Shown here: one piece after another, positions 9,841 to 19,723 of the stretch | Layout of the letters: each line of letters begins with the position of its first letter | Numbering within the stretch: position 1 is the first letter of the stretch | Assembly: GCF_964253085.1 (NCBI RefSeq) | Contig: NZ_CAXUQH020000001.1 | Location: 744,001 to 808,000 of the forward strand | Length of the DNA: 64,000 nt | Source: Paenibacillus_E sp964253085 | GTDB taxonomy: Bacteria; Bacillota; Bacilli; Paenibacillales; NBRC-103111 | Direction: 5' to 3' | Program-made: the position numbers and the translations under genes | Notes under the pieces: generated by a model | What the model was told of the DNA's origin: nothing | The model's database searches: none | Seen by the model: only the letters and a program-made list of their open reading frames with translations

Positions 9841-11007
9841 GTGTTGAACATTAGAAAAAGCATCTTCACGTTAGCTTTACTAGTTATCGTATCCCTAACC
9901 GCAGCCAACTCAGCGGGGGCTCATTTCTCTTCGAGTGGTTATTCCGATATCCAAATAGGTTCTAATACGATTGAGTATCATCTATCTCTATTGGAACATG
10001 ATCTTCTTCAAATCTTCCCCGACAAAGCAGATGGGGGTGACAAGATCAGTGATCAGCAATTGGCTAGTTCCTTGGGGGCCATCGGCAAGCTGGTTGATGA
10101 TGGGATCATCGTTACCGGCGATGGCAAGGTTGGGACAGGTGTCATTGTTGCTGCCAAACATGAGAAGCGGGCCAGTATGGATATGATCGGGATCGATATT
10201 CACTATACATTTGCTTCTCCAGTGAAACGTTATCTCATGCAGTACAATTTCTTCTGGTACAGCGGGGTTGATCCCAATCATAGCAACTATGCGACCATTC
10301 AGGTCGGAGGGCAGACCATCGAGCAGGTGCTTGGCAGCCAGAATTATATTGTACAGATTCAAGGGCCAGGAGCAGCTACAGGGAATCCGGTTAAAGCAAC
10401 TGCAACAGCACCAGCTGCAAAGCCAGTGGACGATACGTCTTCCATTCCTACTGGATCCTGGCAAAGTACACTTCAGACTTATATTTTCATGGGGATGAAG
10501 CATATCTGGTCAGGGCTAGATCACATGCTGTTTCTATTTGGACTACTGCTTGCAGCCGAACAAAGGGTGTGGAAAGTAGTTAAGCTGATCACGGCGTTCA
10601 CAGTGGGACACTGCATAACCCTTGTATTGTCATCCTTAGAGATCGCTTATCTCTCACCTGCAATCGTCGAGCCCTTAATAGCGCTTAGTATTCTCTATGT
10701 TGCCGTTGAAAACATATGGAAGAGGAAAGAGAGTGCAAGAGTCGCCGTCACGATGTTATTTGGACTGGTGCACGGCTTTGGGTTCGCAGAGGTGCTGAGA
10801 GGGACTTTGTCTGGACATATGGCGCTGCCCTTATTCTCTTTCAATTTAGGTGTGGAGATTGGACAGCTTGTCGTGGTAGGCGTTCTGATTCCTCTACTCT
10901 TATTGATACGCCGTGTACCGCTGAAGATCAATTGGAACTTATATGCCTCGGGCATCGTTGGCGTATTCGGGTTGTACTGGTTCATTGAGCGCATTCTTAC
11001 CCAATAG
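9841..11007 (+). CDS. HupE/UreJ-type membrane protein with secreted N-terminal domain
   Basis: About 388 residues from the GTG at 9841, which has GAGGGG nine bases upstream; an earlier GTG at 9811 has no ribosome binding site. A signal peptide ends near AGAHF. An extracellular domain of about 180 residues and a Thr/Ala/Pro linker follow. The C-terminal membrane domain has about six TM segments with GMKHIWSGLDHMLFLFGLL, FTVGHCITL and LFGLVHGFGFAEVLRG. These His/Asp-rich motifs are typical of the HupE/UreJ_2 family, implicated in metal (nickel or cobalt) transport. Specific cargo is not shown, and no urease or hydrogenase genes are nearby. Confidence 0.8.
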   Translation: MLNIRKSIFTLALLVIVSLTAANSAGAHFSSSGYSDIQIGSNTIEYHLSLLEHDLLQIFPDKADGGDKISDQQLASSLGAIGKLVDDGIIVTGDGKVGTGVIVAAKHEKRASMDMIGIDIHYTFASPVKRYLMQYNFFWYSGVDPNHSNYATIQVGGQTIEQVLGSQNYIVQIQGPGAATGNPVKATATAPAAKPVDDTSSIPTGSWQSTLQTYIFMGMKHIWSGLDHMLFLFGLLLAAEQRVWKVVKLITAFTVGHCITLVLSSLEIAYLSPAIVEPLIALSILYVAVENIWKRKESARVAVTMLFGLVHGFGFAEVLRGTLSGHMALPLFSFNLGVEIGQLVVVGVLIPLLLLIRRVPLKINWNLYASGIVGVFGLYWFIERILTQ

Positions 11008-11053
11008 ATAGCAGTAGGAAGTTTGCACCATTTTATAAAGAGAGGGCGTTAAC

Positions 11054-14000
11054 ATGTTGGTTAAAAAGAGTTTGAAACGATTGATTTCAGGGGTCACCGT
11101 AGCTGGCATGATGTTCAGCATGCTGGCACCTATGGCTAGTGCCGTTGGCAATGATGTACAAGTTAACGCTGTCGACTATTCGAAAGTACCGAAGCTATTG
11201 ATTACGGAGCTTGCTCCAGATACCACCAATGTGGCTGGGGTTTCTTCCGATGCTTATGAGTTTATTGAGGTGTATAACAATACGAATAAGGAGATTAATT
11301 TTAAAGACTATAACTTAGTTTATCGCAATGGTGGTGTGAATACCGTTTGGCCAGCAATGCATGATACTACCCCCTATGCCACGATGAAAATCCCTGCCCA
11401 ATCCACCATTACCTTATGGGTAACGAATGCGGCTAATGGCAGTTTGACGGTGACCGATTTTAATACGAACTTTCATACGAATCTGCAAGAATATGTGAAC
11501 CTTTTCCGTGTGGATGGCGGTGGAGGCATGGCGAATACGAGTCCAAGAGCCCTTCTTATTCAAGAGAAATCCGGCAGCGATATCTCGATCGCAAGCTACC
11601 AAACAAGCGCCGTAAACGGGGTTTCGAAACCGGATAAAGGTATTTTATATCGCTATCCGTCAGACGGTACAAAGAATATGGTTATGTATTCTGTAGGGGA
11701 AAATGCTGCAACGCCAGGGGTTGTCGATCCCACACAGGTACCACCCATACCGCTGAACTTCTCGGAGCCTCCGGTCGTCAGCCATACACCAGTTACGCAA
11801 GCAGATCAGAAGAACGACCTCATCCTGCAAGCGCAGATTGCCAACACCGAGCAAGACGAAACGGTATCCGCAGCGGTGTATTATCAAATGGGCGCACAGA
11901 CGACCTATGATTCGATCCCGATGACCGTAACAGGCAGTAACCAGTATCAAGCTGCTATTCCGAAGGCCAAGTTAACGGAGAGCCAACTTACCTATTATGT
12001 TCAGGCGGATGATGGTTTTAATACCGTGAGATCGAACGTTTACCAGGTTGATGTGGCACTCGATCATTTTGACTATACGAAGGTACCATCACTTCTTGTA
12101 ACGGAGATAGTGCCTGATTCTACGAATATAGGCACACCAGATGGGTATGAGTATATTGAGGTTTATAACAATACGGATCAACCGATTAATTTTAAAGACT
12201 ATCAATTGATCTACCGTTATACCGATTCGGGACCAGACGCGGATGTCATCTGGCCAGCAGACAAAGAAGACATGGTCATTCCATCGAAGGGTACGCTTGT
12301 CTTCTGGGTTATCAACGCGGGGAACGAGAATGCGACCGAGGCTGACTTCAATGCCAACTACAATTCCCATGTGGTTGAAGGCACCAATATGGTGCGCATT
12401 CACAATGATGGTATGGCCAATGGCGCTAATAGGGGCATTTTGGTTGCTACGAATACAGGAATCGAAGTGTCATCAGCCTATTTCGTAACTGGTGATGCCA
12501 AGGCGAATAAAGGGATCCTATATAAGTATCCACAAGATGGCGGCAAAACGATGGTTAAATACAGTGCCGGTCTACTGGCGGCAACGCCGGGAACTGTAGG
12601 GCAGGTTCAAGCACCTGATCAGACAATTATTGTGAAACCAGATACGATTAAGCCTGTCATTACCGATTTGACCAAAGAGACTGTTATTGAACAATCGAAA
12701 GATCTCGAAATGATTGGCGATATGAAAGATGAAACAGCTATCAAAACGGTAGCGCTCTACTATAAAACAGAAAAGCAGTCGACGTTTAGCAGAAAATATT
12801 TGAAAGAGAGTTTCGCAGATACGTTATACCACTACACAATCTTCTCACCAGAGCTGATTGGAAATGACTACGTGGATTACTACTTTGTTTCTTCCGATGG
12901 TCAAAATGAGACGACAACAGCCACCAAGCGGATTGCCATAAATGGCGGTTCAGATCATTCGGCTCTGCGCCTTAATTTCAAGGACGGTGACATTGTTGCT
13001 GGGTCCAAAGTGATTAAAGGGACAGGTGAAGGACTTAGCGCGGATGACCTGAAGCTTGCCATCGATGGAAACGAGCTAACAGCTTCTACCTTTCATGCGG
13101 TTGAGCATGATGCCTACTTTGCCTTTGAAGCTACAGGCGTGAATTACTATTTCAAAAATGCCGTTACTCAGGGGCAAGATATTCTCTATACGTTCCAAGA
13201 TACAGTGAATAGCTACACAACGTTATCGACGCCGATTCAAGCGGAGCGTTTGAGGGAAGGCAGTAATCTGTTCTCCATCAGAGCGGGTTCGAAAGCATCA
13301 CCTTTCGATGATCGACCGGCTGAGAATAAAGATAATTTCGATGTGAAGAATGTACGTCTCGTGTTTGACGATGGCACGGTTATTTATGATCCGAAATATA
13401 ACAATCCGGCCAAAGTGATTAAAATGGGAGATTCTTCGGGTAAGCCGCCAGTTGTCGACTTTAATTTCGTCATTCCAGCGGGACAATTGGCTTCTAAGGC
13501 TTATGTGTGGAACACACCAACGATGAATGATGGCGACCATCAGATTACGGTTAGCAATACAAGTGCAGGTACTGTCACCTCGCATGTCATCGTGGATAAC
13601 TCCGCTCCAAGCATTCAACCTTCTATTGAAGAAGGTAAAATGTACCGCGGTCCATTCACGTTAGATGCGGTCGTAACCGACCTACTCGCTGGTGTGGAAA
13701 AGGTTGAGGCAACGCTTGACGAGCAACCGATCACATTGCCGCTTGCAACGTCATCAGCACAGCTTCAAGGAGGTAAGCATGTACTAAGCCTGAAAGCGAC
13801 GGATAAAGTCGGAAACGTCTCCGATCAGACGATCAACTTCGAGGTACCGAATGAAATCCCGGATCAGCCTGTGTTAGTTGCGCCAACGCAAGGAGCGGCG
13901 GTCTTGAACAGCGATGCTGTATTAACGGTGAAAGTATCCGATCCAATGAATGACGACTTGGATGTCTCCTTCTATGGCGGATTCAAATACGATGCCAGTA

Positions 14001-16531
14001 CCCAAGGGCAATTCAAGGGATATCGCAACGCTTCCGATACCGAGCCTCCTAAGCAGGAGAAGCCGGATGGAGAGACACCTTTTGCCCCAGAAGATTATGA
14101 GAAAGTAAGTAAGCTTGATGGGAATTATCTAATCGATGATTCCGATGAGAAATTCCCGTACCAACGGTTCGAGGTTTCACTAGATCCAGCTATCAAAAGT
14201 TCGGATAAAGTGGAAATTAACTGGAAAGGGAAATCGCTCGAAGGTCGTAAAGTTACCTTGTATGCTTGGAGTCCAAGCGGGCAATCTTGGCGTCCACTGA
14301 AGACGGTTATCGCGGGTACAGAGGATTTTGAGTTGAAGGCTGTCGTAACAGCTGGTGAGTATGCGAACAAAGGCAAGATTCAGGTGATGGTGCAGGATCA
14401 GATTGCCGTCGTTCAAATGAATCAGCCGGTAGAGTCATCCAACTACGATTTCTCTTTTGTATGGATGTCCGATACGCAGTATTATTCCAAAAGCTACCCG
14501 CACATCTATCAGCAGATCGTCAAGTGGATCGCTGATCACAAAGAAGATAATAAGATTAAATATGTTATCCACACCGGTGACATCGTAGATAACGCGGATC
14601 AAGAGTACCAATGGATAGAAGCGGATAAAGATATGAAAGTCTTGGAAGATGCTAATATTCCTTATGGGGTACTGGCGGGTAACCATGACGTTGGTCATCA
14701 AGACAACGATTATAGCTATTATGCGAAGTGGTTCGGGGAAGATCGTTTCAAGGATCAGCCAACGTACGGCGAATCCTACGATAACAATCGGGGACATTAC
14801 GATCTCGTTTCCTCGAACGGTAACGATTTTATCGTCATTTACATGGGTTGGGGTTATGGAGATAAAGAGATTGATTGGATTAATGTCGTTTTGAAACAAT
14901 TTCCGAATCGGAAGGCAATTCTGAACTTTCACGAATTCATGCTCGTTTCCAATAACCGCGCCCCGATGGCGGAGAAAGTGTTCGAACGTGTTATCAAACC
15001 GAATAAGAACGTTATTGCCGCGCTTTCCGGCCACTATCATGATGCTCAGTTGAAAGTCGATGCCATTGATGATGACGGGGACCAACAACCAGACCGTAAC
15101 GTCTATCAAATGCTAGCTGACTACCAAGGAGCTCCTGAGGGTGGACTTGGCTATATTAGACTCATGCAGTTCGACTTGGCACATAACAAAATCAATATGA
15201 AGACTTATTCACCGTATTTAGATGATTACAATTTCTATGATCCGACCGAACATCCTGGTAAAGATGAGTTCTCCATTGACTTGAATCTGCAGCCAGTAAC
15301 GAAACGAGTGGCTACCGACTATATCGGCGTCAATGTATACACAGATAAGAAGATCGGTAGCGTTGATGATGTGCAAAGTGGACAGCAAGCATCTGTCGTC
15401 TGGCGCGGCCTTGCTCTGAATACAAGTTACCAATGGTATGCGGTTGCCGAAGATGTGTATGGAGGCAGGACACAGTCGGATATCTGGAAATTCACGACTA
15501 TACCGGGAGACTCCGATTCCGGAGATAGCGGTAATGGAGGTAGTGGAGGTACAGGTGCTCCACCAAATAACACGGAAACTGCCATTCCTGTTAATGGAGG
15601 AACAGCGACCCTAGAGGGAGTGCAACTTGTTATTCCGAATGGCGCTGTAACGAGTACAATCAAAGTAACTGTGAATAAACTACCAGATGCAGCATCTCTA
15701 CCGATCGACACAGCATCCAAGCTAGTCAGTGATGTCTATGAGATCAAGAAAGATTCAGCTGGTGAGTTCAGTAAAGCGATCCAAATTACATTGCCTTTTG
15801 AGATAACAAAAGTAGATCTAGATCAATCAGCAGTTAGTCTATACTGGTTTAATGAAACAACGCGCAAGTGGGTGCAACTAGAGAACATTGTGGTGGATAA
15901 GGTGAAAGGGACCGTGACGGGATCCGTTACTCACTTCACGAAGTTTGCCGTCATTGCTACTCCCAAAGAAGATGATAAGCCTGTACCTGAAAGTCCTGGA
16001 TCAGATGGAACCAATCTGACTGATATCAAAGGACATTGGGCAGAGGCTAGCATTCGTGAATTGATTGGGCAGGGAGCGATCAATGGCTATCCAGATGGCA
16101 GCTTTAAACCGGAAGGCCGTATTACAAGAGCAGAATTCGTCTCTATCGTTGTCAAATTCTTAAAGCTCAGCGATCAGGGTGGAGGAGCGTTCAGCGATAC
16201 CACGAACCATTGGGCTAAGAATGCCATTGCTACAGCGGCAGCCAATGGGATCATCTCAGGATACACGGATACGACATTTGGTCCGGATGATACGATTACC
16301 CGAGAGCAAATGGCTGTAATAATTGTACGGGCAGCACATATGAATGATAAAGGCACAGAAGGCATGGAATTCACCGACATTTCATCTATTTCGGAGTGGG
16401 CACAGGCGGCAGTAGCTGTCTTGACCTCGAAGGGGTTATTGAATGGTTACCAGGACGGCACCTTGAAACCGCAAGGGATATCAACGCGTGCAGAAGCTTC
16501 AGCAATCATCTTACGATCATTGAAAAAATAG
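11054..16531 (+). CDS. SLH-anchored lamin-tail / metallophosphoesterase surface protein
   Basis: 1825-residue secreted protein with a signal peptide ending near ASAVG. Two lamin-tail (LTD) domains (about 45-170 and 345-480, each with EFIEVYNNT or EYIEVYNNT) are followed by Ig-like segments. A calcineurin-type phosphoesterase domain spans about 1130-1370, with VWMSDTQ, HTGDIVDN, AGNHDVG, NFHEF and ALSGHYHD supplying the metal ligands. Then come an FN3-like segment, a Gly/Ser linker, a ZU5-like domain (about 1515-1635) and three SLH domains (about 1655-1823, each with GHWA-type and ITRAE-type motifs). It is probably an S-layer-bound phosphohydrolase acting on extracellular phosphoesters, perhaps nucleotides or teichoic acids (inference). 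Single gene, own terminator. AGAGAGGG precedes the ATG. Confidence 0.88.
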   Translation: MLVKKSLKRLISGVTVAGMMFSMLAPMASAVGNDVQVNAVDYSKVPKLLITELAPDTTNVAGVSSDAYEFIEVYNNTNKEINFKDYNLVYRNGGVNTVWPAMHDTTPYATMKIPAQSTITLWVTNAANGSLTVTDFNTNFHTNLQEYVNLFRVDGGGGMANTSPRALLIQEKSGSDISIASYQTSAVNGVSKPDKGILYRYPSDGTKNMVMYSVGENAATPGVVDPTQVPPIPLNFSEPPVVSHTPVTQADQKNDLILQAQIANTEQDETVSAAVYYQMGAQTTYDSIPMTVTGSNQYQAAIPKAKLTESQLTYYVQADDGFNTVRSNVYQVDVALDHFDYTKVPSLLVTEIVPDSTNIGTPDGYEYIEVYNNTDQPINFKDYQLIYRYTDSGPDADVIWPADKEDMVIPSKGTLVFWVINAGNENATEADFNANYNSHVVEGTNMVRIHNDGMANGANRGILVATNTGIEVSSAYFVTGDAKANKGILYKYPQDGGKTMVKYSAGLLAATPGTVGQVQAPDQTIIVKPDTIKPVITDLTKETVIEQSKDLEMIGDMKDETAIKTVALYYKTEKQSTFSRKYLKESFADTLYHYTIFSPELIGNDYVDYYFVSSDGQNETTTATKRIAINGGSDHSALRLNFKDGDIVAGSKVIKGTGEGLSADDLKLAIDGNELTASTFHAVEHDAYFAFEATGVNYYFKNAVTQGQDILYTFQDTVNSYTTLSTPIQAERLREGSNLFSIRAGSKASPFDDRPAENKDNFDVKNVRLVFDDGTVIYDPKYNNPAKVIKMGDSSGKPPVVDFNFVIPAGQLASKAYVWNTPTMNDGDHQITVSNTSAGTVTSHVIVDNSAPSIQPSIEEGKMYRGPFTLDAVVTDLLAGVEKVEATLDEQPITLPLATSSAQLQGGKHVLSLKATDKVGNVSDQTINFEVPNEIPDQPVLVAPTQGAAVLNSDAVLTVKVSDPMNDDLDVSFYGGFKYDASTQGQFKGYRNASDTEPPKQEKPDGETPFAPEDYEKVSKLDGNYLIDDSDEKFPYQRFEVSLDPAIKSSDKVEINWKGKSLEGRKVTLYAWSPSGQSWRPLKTVIAGTEDFELKAVVTAGEYANKGKIQVMVQDQIAVVQMNQPVESSNYDFSFVWMSDTQYYSKSYPHIYQQIVKWIADHKEDNKIKYVIHTGDIVDNADQEYQWIEADKDMKVLEDANIPYGVLAGNHDVGHQDNDYSYYAKWFGEDRFKDQPTYGESYDNNRGHYDLVSSNGNDFIVIYMGWGYGDKEIDWINVVLKQFPNRKAILNFHEFMLVSNNRAPMAEKVFERVIKPNKNVIAALSGHYHDAQLKVDAIDDDGDQQPDRNVYQMLADYQGAPEGGLGYIRLMQFDLAHNKINMKTYSPYLDDYNFYDPTEHPGKDEFSIDLNLQPVTKRVATDYIGVNVYTDKKIGSVDDVQSGQQASVVWRGLALNTSYQWYAVAEDVYGGRTQSDIWKFTTIPGDSDSGDSGNGGSGGTGAPPNNTETAIPVNGGTATLEGVQLVIPNGAVTSTIKVTVNKLPDAASLPIDTASKLVSDVYEIKKDSAGEFSKAIQITLPFEITKVDLDQSAVSLYWFNETTRKWVQLENIVVDKVKGTVTGSVTHFTKFAVIATPKEDDKPVPESPGSDGTNLTDIKGHWAEASIRELIGQGAINGYPDGSFKPEGRITRAEFVSIVVKFLKLSDQGGGAFSDTTNHWAKNAIATAAANGIISGYTDTTFGPDDTITREQMAVIIVRAAHMNDKGTEGMEFTDISSISEWAQAAVAVLTSKGLLNGYQDGTLKPQGISTRAEASAIILRSLKK

Positions 16532-16542
16532 CAACATGTAAA

Positions 16543-16577
16543 GAGGCTCCTCCGTCTATGAAGACGGGGAGCCTTTT
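16543..16577. terminator. Terminator between the SLH protein and the Gly-rich protein
   Basis: Inverted repeat GGCTCCTCCGTCT / AGACGGGGAGCC with loop ATGA, then TTTT. A-rich flank on the other side makes it usable in both directions between convergent genes. Confidence 0.8.
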
Positions 16578-16601
16578 ACGAATGAGTTAGCATAGATGAG
16601 A

Positions 16602-17225
16602 CTATCTGCGCTTCCGCTTAGCCGTGCCGGATGTGGAGCGGCCTTTGCGTCTTCTGGCTGTGCCGGATTTCTTACGGCGTTTGCGTTTCGGACGGAAGAC
16701 TTCCTCTACGTCTCCAGAGGCTACTTTTCCTTTGCCGACAGAGCCAAGGAGTGTTTTCACCATCGGTGCCATTTGCTGAAACGTCGACATGAACTTCTGA
16801 ACCTTGCCCATTGTGCCGATGATGCCGTCAATACCACCCATCCGCTCAACGAAGCCGGAGATTTGCTTCATATTTAAGCCGCTTAGCGGGTTCGAAGAAC
16901 CTCCAGCGGCACCACCACCACCGCCAAGGAGATTGCTTAGGAAGTTACCGCCACCACCACCGGCATTACCTCCGCCACCGCCAAATAAACCACCGCCTGC
17001 ATTGCCGCCACCGCCGCCGCCGAAAAATCCACCACCAGCATTGCCGCCAGCAGGAGGACCGCCGAAGAAGCCGCCACCGCCTTCAAAGCCGCCGCCACCG
17101 AAGGGATTGCCACCGCCTAAGCCAGGGTATTGACCGAAGCCTTCACCGGGAAGGGTTAAGCTCCTTGTTTCTACTTCAGGACGATTTCCGCCATTACCAA
17201 TAATTTGTTGTCTTGGGTTGGTCAC
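16602..17225 (-). CDS. Gly-rich protein with basic C-terminal tail, YqfQ/VrrA-like
   Basis: 207 residues. Residues 30-105 are GGGG/FFGG low-complexity sequence. A conserved block follows (about 110-165) with NPLSGLNMKQ, GIIGTMGKVQKFMSTFQQMA and PMVKTLLG. The last 35 residues are almost all Arg, Lys, Ser and Thr. The helical block resembles the YqfQ (VrrA-type) family of Bacillales, known for variable Gly-rich repeats; function is not known. The basic tail suggests binding to nucleic acid or another polyanion (inference). The long plus-strand Pro-rich frame over it is just the complement of GGC/GGT codons. Confidence 0.6.
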   Translation of the reverse strand: MTNPRQQIIGNGGNRPEVETRSLTLPGEGFGQYPGLGGGNPFGGGGFEGGGGFFGGPPAGGNAGGGFFGGGGGGNAGGGLFGGGGGNAGGGGGNFLSNLLGGGGGAAGGSSNPLSGLNMKQISGFVERMGGIDGIIGTMGKVQKFMSTFQQMAPMVKTLLGSVGKGKVASGDVEEVFRPKRKRRKKSGTARRRKGRSTSGTAKRKRR

Positions 17226-17463
17226 TAGGATTCACGATCCTTTTTATCAGATTTGTCTCCTACAGGATATGTCACTTGCCTACCTTTGGTATGGACGAAT
17301 GTCACGGGTCCTGGGGATTTGTTGCTATTTAGCCAATTAACGCATAGAAATTTTAACGTTCTGCAATCCTAAAGGAAGGAATTACCCAGTACGTGTCGAA
17401 TGATACACAGGAGCTTAGAGAACCATGAAGCCAACATGCTTTTTGACCGGGAGTTGACAGCAG

Positions 17464-17754
17464 ATGCAATTAAAAAAATTAAATGATAAAGCCATAGACC
17501 AGCTTTTTGAAGCTGTACTAACGTTGAAGGATATTGAAGAGTGTTACGTCTTTTTTGATGACTTGTGTACCGTGAATGAGATTCAGTCGCTGTCGCAGCG
17601 CCTTGAAGTAGCTCGTATGCTGCGCAAAGGATGTACGTATAACCAGATCGAAGCAGAAACAGGGGCATCAACAGCAACCATTTCGCGGGTCAAAAGGTGC
17701 CTGAATTACGGGAACGATGGTTATGTACTGACATTGGATCGTTTGAATCGTTAA
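17464..17754 (+). CDS. yerC: YerC/YecD-type TrpR-family DNA-binding protein
   Basis: 96 residues matching the YerC/YecD subgroup of the TrpR superfamily in length and motifs: EECYVFFDDLCTVNEIQSLS, RLEVARML and a helix-turn-helix TYNQIEAETGASTATISRVK. It has no dedicated sensor domain. The ATG at 17464 follows GGGAG. It stands alone with its own terminator. In B. subtilis yerC lies beside yerB; here the YerB-like gene is 12 kb away. Regulon unknown. Confidence 0.9.
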   Translation: MQLKKLNDKAIDQLFEAVLTLKDIEECYVFFDDLCTVNEIQSLSQRLEVARMLRKGCTYNQIEAETGASTATISRVKRCLNYGNDGYVLTLDRLNR

Positions 17755-17770
17755 ATAATAACTTGCAGAA

Positions 17771-17804
17771 TCCTGTATTACCTCGTGTAATGCGGGGTTT
17801 TTCT
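17771..17804 (+). terminator. Terminator after yerC
   Basis: Stem TCCTGTATTAC / GTAATGCGGGG with a short loop, followed by TTTTTCTCTG. Confidence 0.75.
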
Positions 17805-17893
17805 CTGTTTAAGCAGGCTTCAAATTGACATAGGTGACCACTTTCGTTAGCATAGGAAGATAGGCTTAGTTCGTACGGGTGGGGGAAGTTGGA

Positions 17894-18676
17894 ATGAGGT
17901 TGTATGGTGTGCTGGTCATTAGCCATGGATCCCGTGATGAGGGTTGGGTTCAGCTGGTGGAGGATGCCGTGAATGCGGTTCGGATGCCTGATGGCATGCC
18001 CATTTATGCGTCATATTTGGAGCTTGTCGAGGGTAAATTGATACAAGATGGGATATACAGCTTAGAGGAGCAAGGCGTGACCGATATTATCGTCGTTCCG
18101 CTATTCGTGTCCTCTGGGAGTACACATATAGATGAGATCAGCTACGCGTTAGGGGTTATTGCCGAGCCTGTGCTCGAAACCGACATGGAGCTCTTAGACA
18201 TACGCGCGCGAATTCACTTCACGTCGCCGATTGATGATCATCCCGATATTGCAGCTATTCTTTATGGCAAAATCGCAGAGCTTTCCGAGTCGCCAGAGGA
18301 AGAGATTCTGCTATTGGTGGGGCATGGGAGTAAGGAAGATGGCTTCCACCAGAAGTGGCGCCACGGACTTACGCAGCTCGCGGAGCGGGTTAGAACGCTG
18401 GGCGGCTTCGCCGAGGCGGATATTGCTATGCTTTTGCCAGATCAACTAGCGGAGAAGATGGCCTGGTGGGCCCGCGAGAAGCCTAAGTATAAGGTGATTG
18501 TAACACCACTTTTTCTGAGTGAAGGGTATTTTACACATAAAGTGATTCCTTCCAGATTGGAAGGGTTAACCTATAAGTATCATGGACGAGCTTTGTTGCC
18601 GAGTCCACAAATTTCCAAATGGATGGAGGGGCAGATTGCCTCCGTATTCCCATACGATGAACAGGGGATGACATAG
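17894..18676 (+). CDS. CbiX/SirB-type sirohydrochlorin chelatase
   Basis: About 260 residues with two CbiX-type domains. The N-terminal one has LVISHGSRDEG and VVPLFVSSGSTHIDE; the C-terminal one has LLLVGHGSKEDGF and VTPLFLSEGYFTHKVIP. The His in each SHGS/GHGS motif is the metal-insertion ligand. The family inserts cobalt or iron into sirohydrochlorin (cobalamin or siroheme synthesis); the metal cannot be assigned here, and no other tetrapyrrole genes are adjacent. The ATG at 17894 has GGGGGAAG upstream, better than an in-frame GTG at 17879. The next gene starts one base after the stop, so the two are cotranscribed. Confidence 0.85.
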   Translation: MRLYGVLVISHGSRDEGWVQLVEDAVNAVRMPDGMPIYASYLELVEGKLIQDGIYSLEEQGVTDIIVVPLFVSSGSTHIDEISYALGVIAEPVLETDMELLDIRARIHFTSPIDDHPDIAAILYGKIAELSESPEEEILLLVGHGSKEDGFHQKWRHGLTQLAERVRTLGGFAEADIAMLLPDQLAEKMAWWAREKPKYKVIVTPLFLSEGYFTHKVIPSRLEGLTYKYHGRALLPSPQISKWMEGQIASVFPYDEQGMT

Positions 18677-18677
18677 A

Positions 18678-19658
18678 GTGGTCAAACGAGCACGATTGAT
18701 CTATAATCCGACTTCAGGCCGGGAAGAAATGAAGAAAAGATTGCCTGAAATCCTCCAGCGCTTAGAGCGCGGCGGGTTTGAGACCTCCGCTCACGCGACC
18801 ATCGGTGAAGGAGATGCCACACTCGCAGCGGCCGAGGCCGTGAGTCGCGGGTTCGACTTAATCATCGCAGCGGGTGGCGATGGTACGATTTGCGAAGTCG
18901 TCAACGGTATGGCCGAAAGAGAAGGCAGACCGCCGCTCGGCATTTTGCCGCTCGGGACGACGAATGATTTTGCGCGTGCGCTCGGTATCCCCAAGAACTT
19001 GGAGTATGCCTGCGACCTCATCATTCAACAGTATTCAACCGCTATCGATGTAGGCAAAATCAACAACCGCTACTTCATCAACATCGCTGGGGGCGGCTCG
19101 ATGACCGAGCTGACGTATGAAGTCCCGAGCAAGCTCAAAACCATGATCGGCCAGTTGGCCTATTATATGAAGGGACTCGAGAAGCTGCCTAGGCTGAAGC
19201 CAATCGAGCTCTATATCAAAGCCGGCGATCGCGAGATGCATGAAGAAGTCATGCTCTTCCTTGTAGGCAACACCAACTCCGTTGGTGGATTCGAGAAATT
19301 AGCTCCAGAAGCCAACATTAATGATGGCATGTTCGATGTTATTATATTGAAGAAATGCAACCTGGCAGAATTCATCCGTATCGTCTCACTGGCGCTGCGC
19401 GGCGAGCATTTGAGTGATCCGAATTTGATCTATTTTCAGACCAATCATATCGAAATTAATTCCCCGGACTACGTTCAGTTGAACCTAGATGGAGAGTTCG
19501 GCGGTACATTGCCTTGTGTGATGACCAATTTGCAGAGCCATTTGCGGGTGATTGTGGATGAGTCGGGGCAGTCGATTTATAAAAAGAAATTTCTTGATGC
19601 TTTGACCACGCCGTTTCATTTGAAGGGGCATGGAAATGGGCATGATGAGGGTGAGTAG
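18678..19658 (+). CDS. dgkB: Diacylglycerol kinase, DgkB family
   Basis: 326 residues with a DAGK catalytic domain at the N-terminus: RLIYNPTSGRE, AAGGDGT (nucleotide-binding GGDGT), LGILPLGTTNDFARAL. The C-terminal lobe has INIAGGGSMTELTYEVPSKLK and the closing LNLDGEFGG. DgkB phosphorylates diacylglycerol released during lipoteichoic acid synthesis, returning it to phospholipid synthesis at the membrane. It starts with GTG one base after the chelatase stop and is followed by rlmD, an arrangement also seen in Bacillus (dgkB next to the rRNA methyltransferase). Confidence 0.92.
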   Translation: MVKRARLIYNPTSGREEMKKRLPEILQRLERGGFETSAHATIGEGDATLAAAEAVSRGFDLIIAAGGDGTICEVVNGMAEREGRPPLGILPLGTTNDFARALGIPKNLEYACDLIIQQYSTAIDVGKINNRYFINIAGGGSMTELTYEVPSKLKTMIGQLAYYMKGLEKLPRLKPIELYIKAGDREMHEEVMLFLVGNTNSVGGFEKLAPEANINDGMFDVIILKKCNLAEFIRIVSLALRGEHLSDPNLIYFQTNHIEINSPDYVQLNLDGEFGGTLPCVMTNLQSHLRVIVDESGQSIYKKKFLDALTTPFHLKGHGNGHDEGE

Positions 19659-19723
19659 GGTTTAGGGTAGTGCAAGTGCCCAACCCTCCCACTTGGAAGG
19701 TTAAAAGATGAAGTGAGGTTATT

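Noticed and set aside
14435..15109. 224-residue minus-strand frame
   Set aside because: Antisense of the metallophosphoesterase domain, whose ligand motifs are on the plus strand.
16804..17133. Plus-strand Pro-rich frame
   Set aside because: It is the complement of the GGN-rich codons of the minus-strand Gly-rich gene; low complexity makes long antisense frames.
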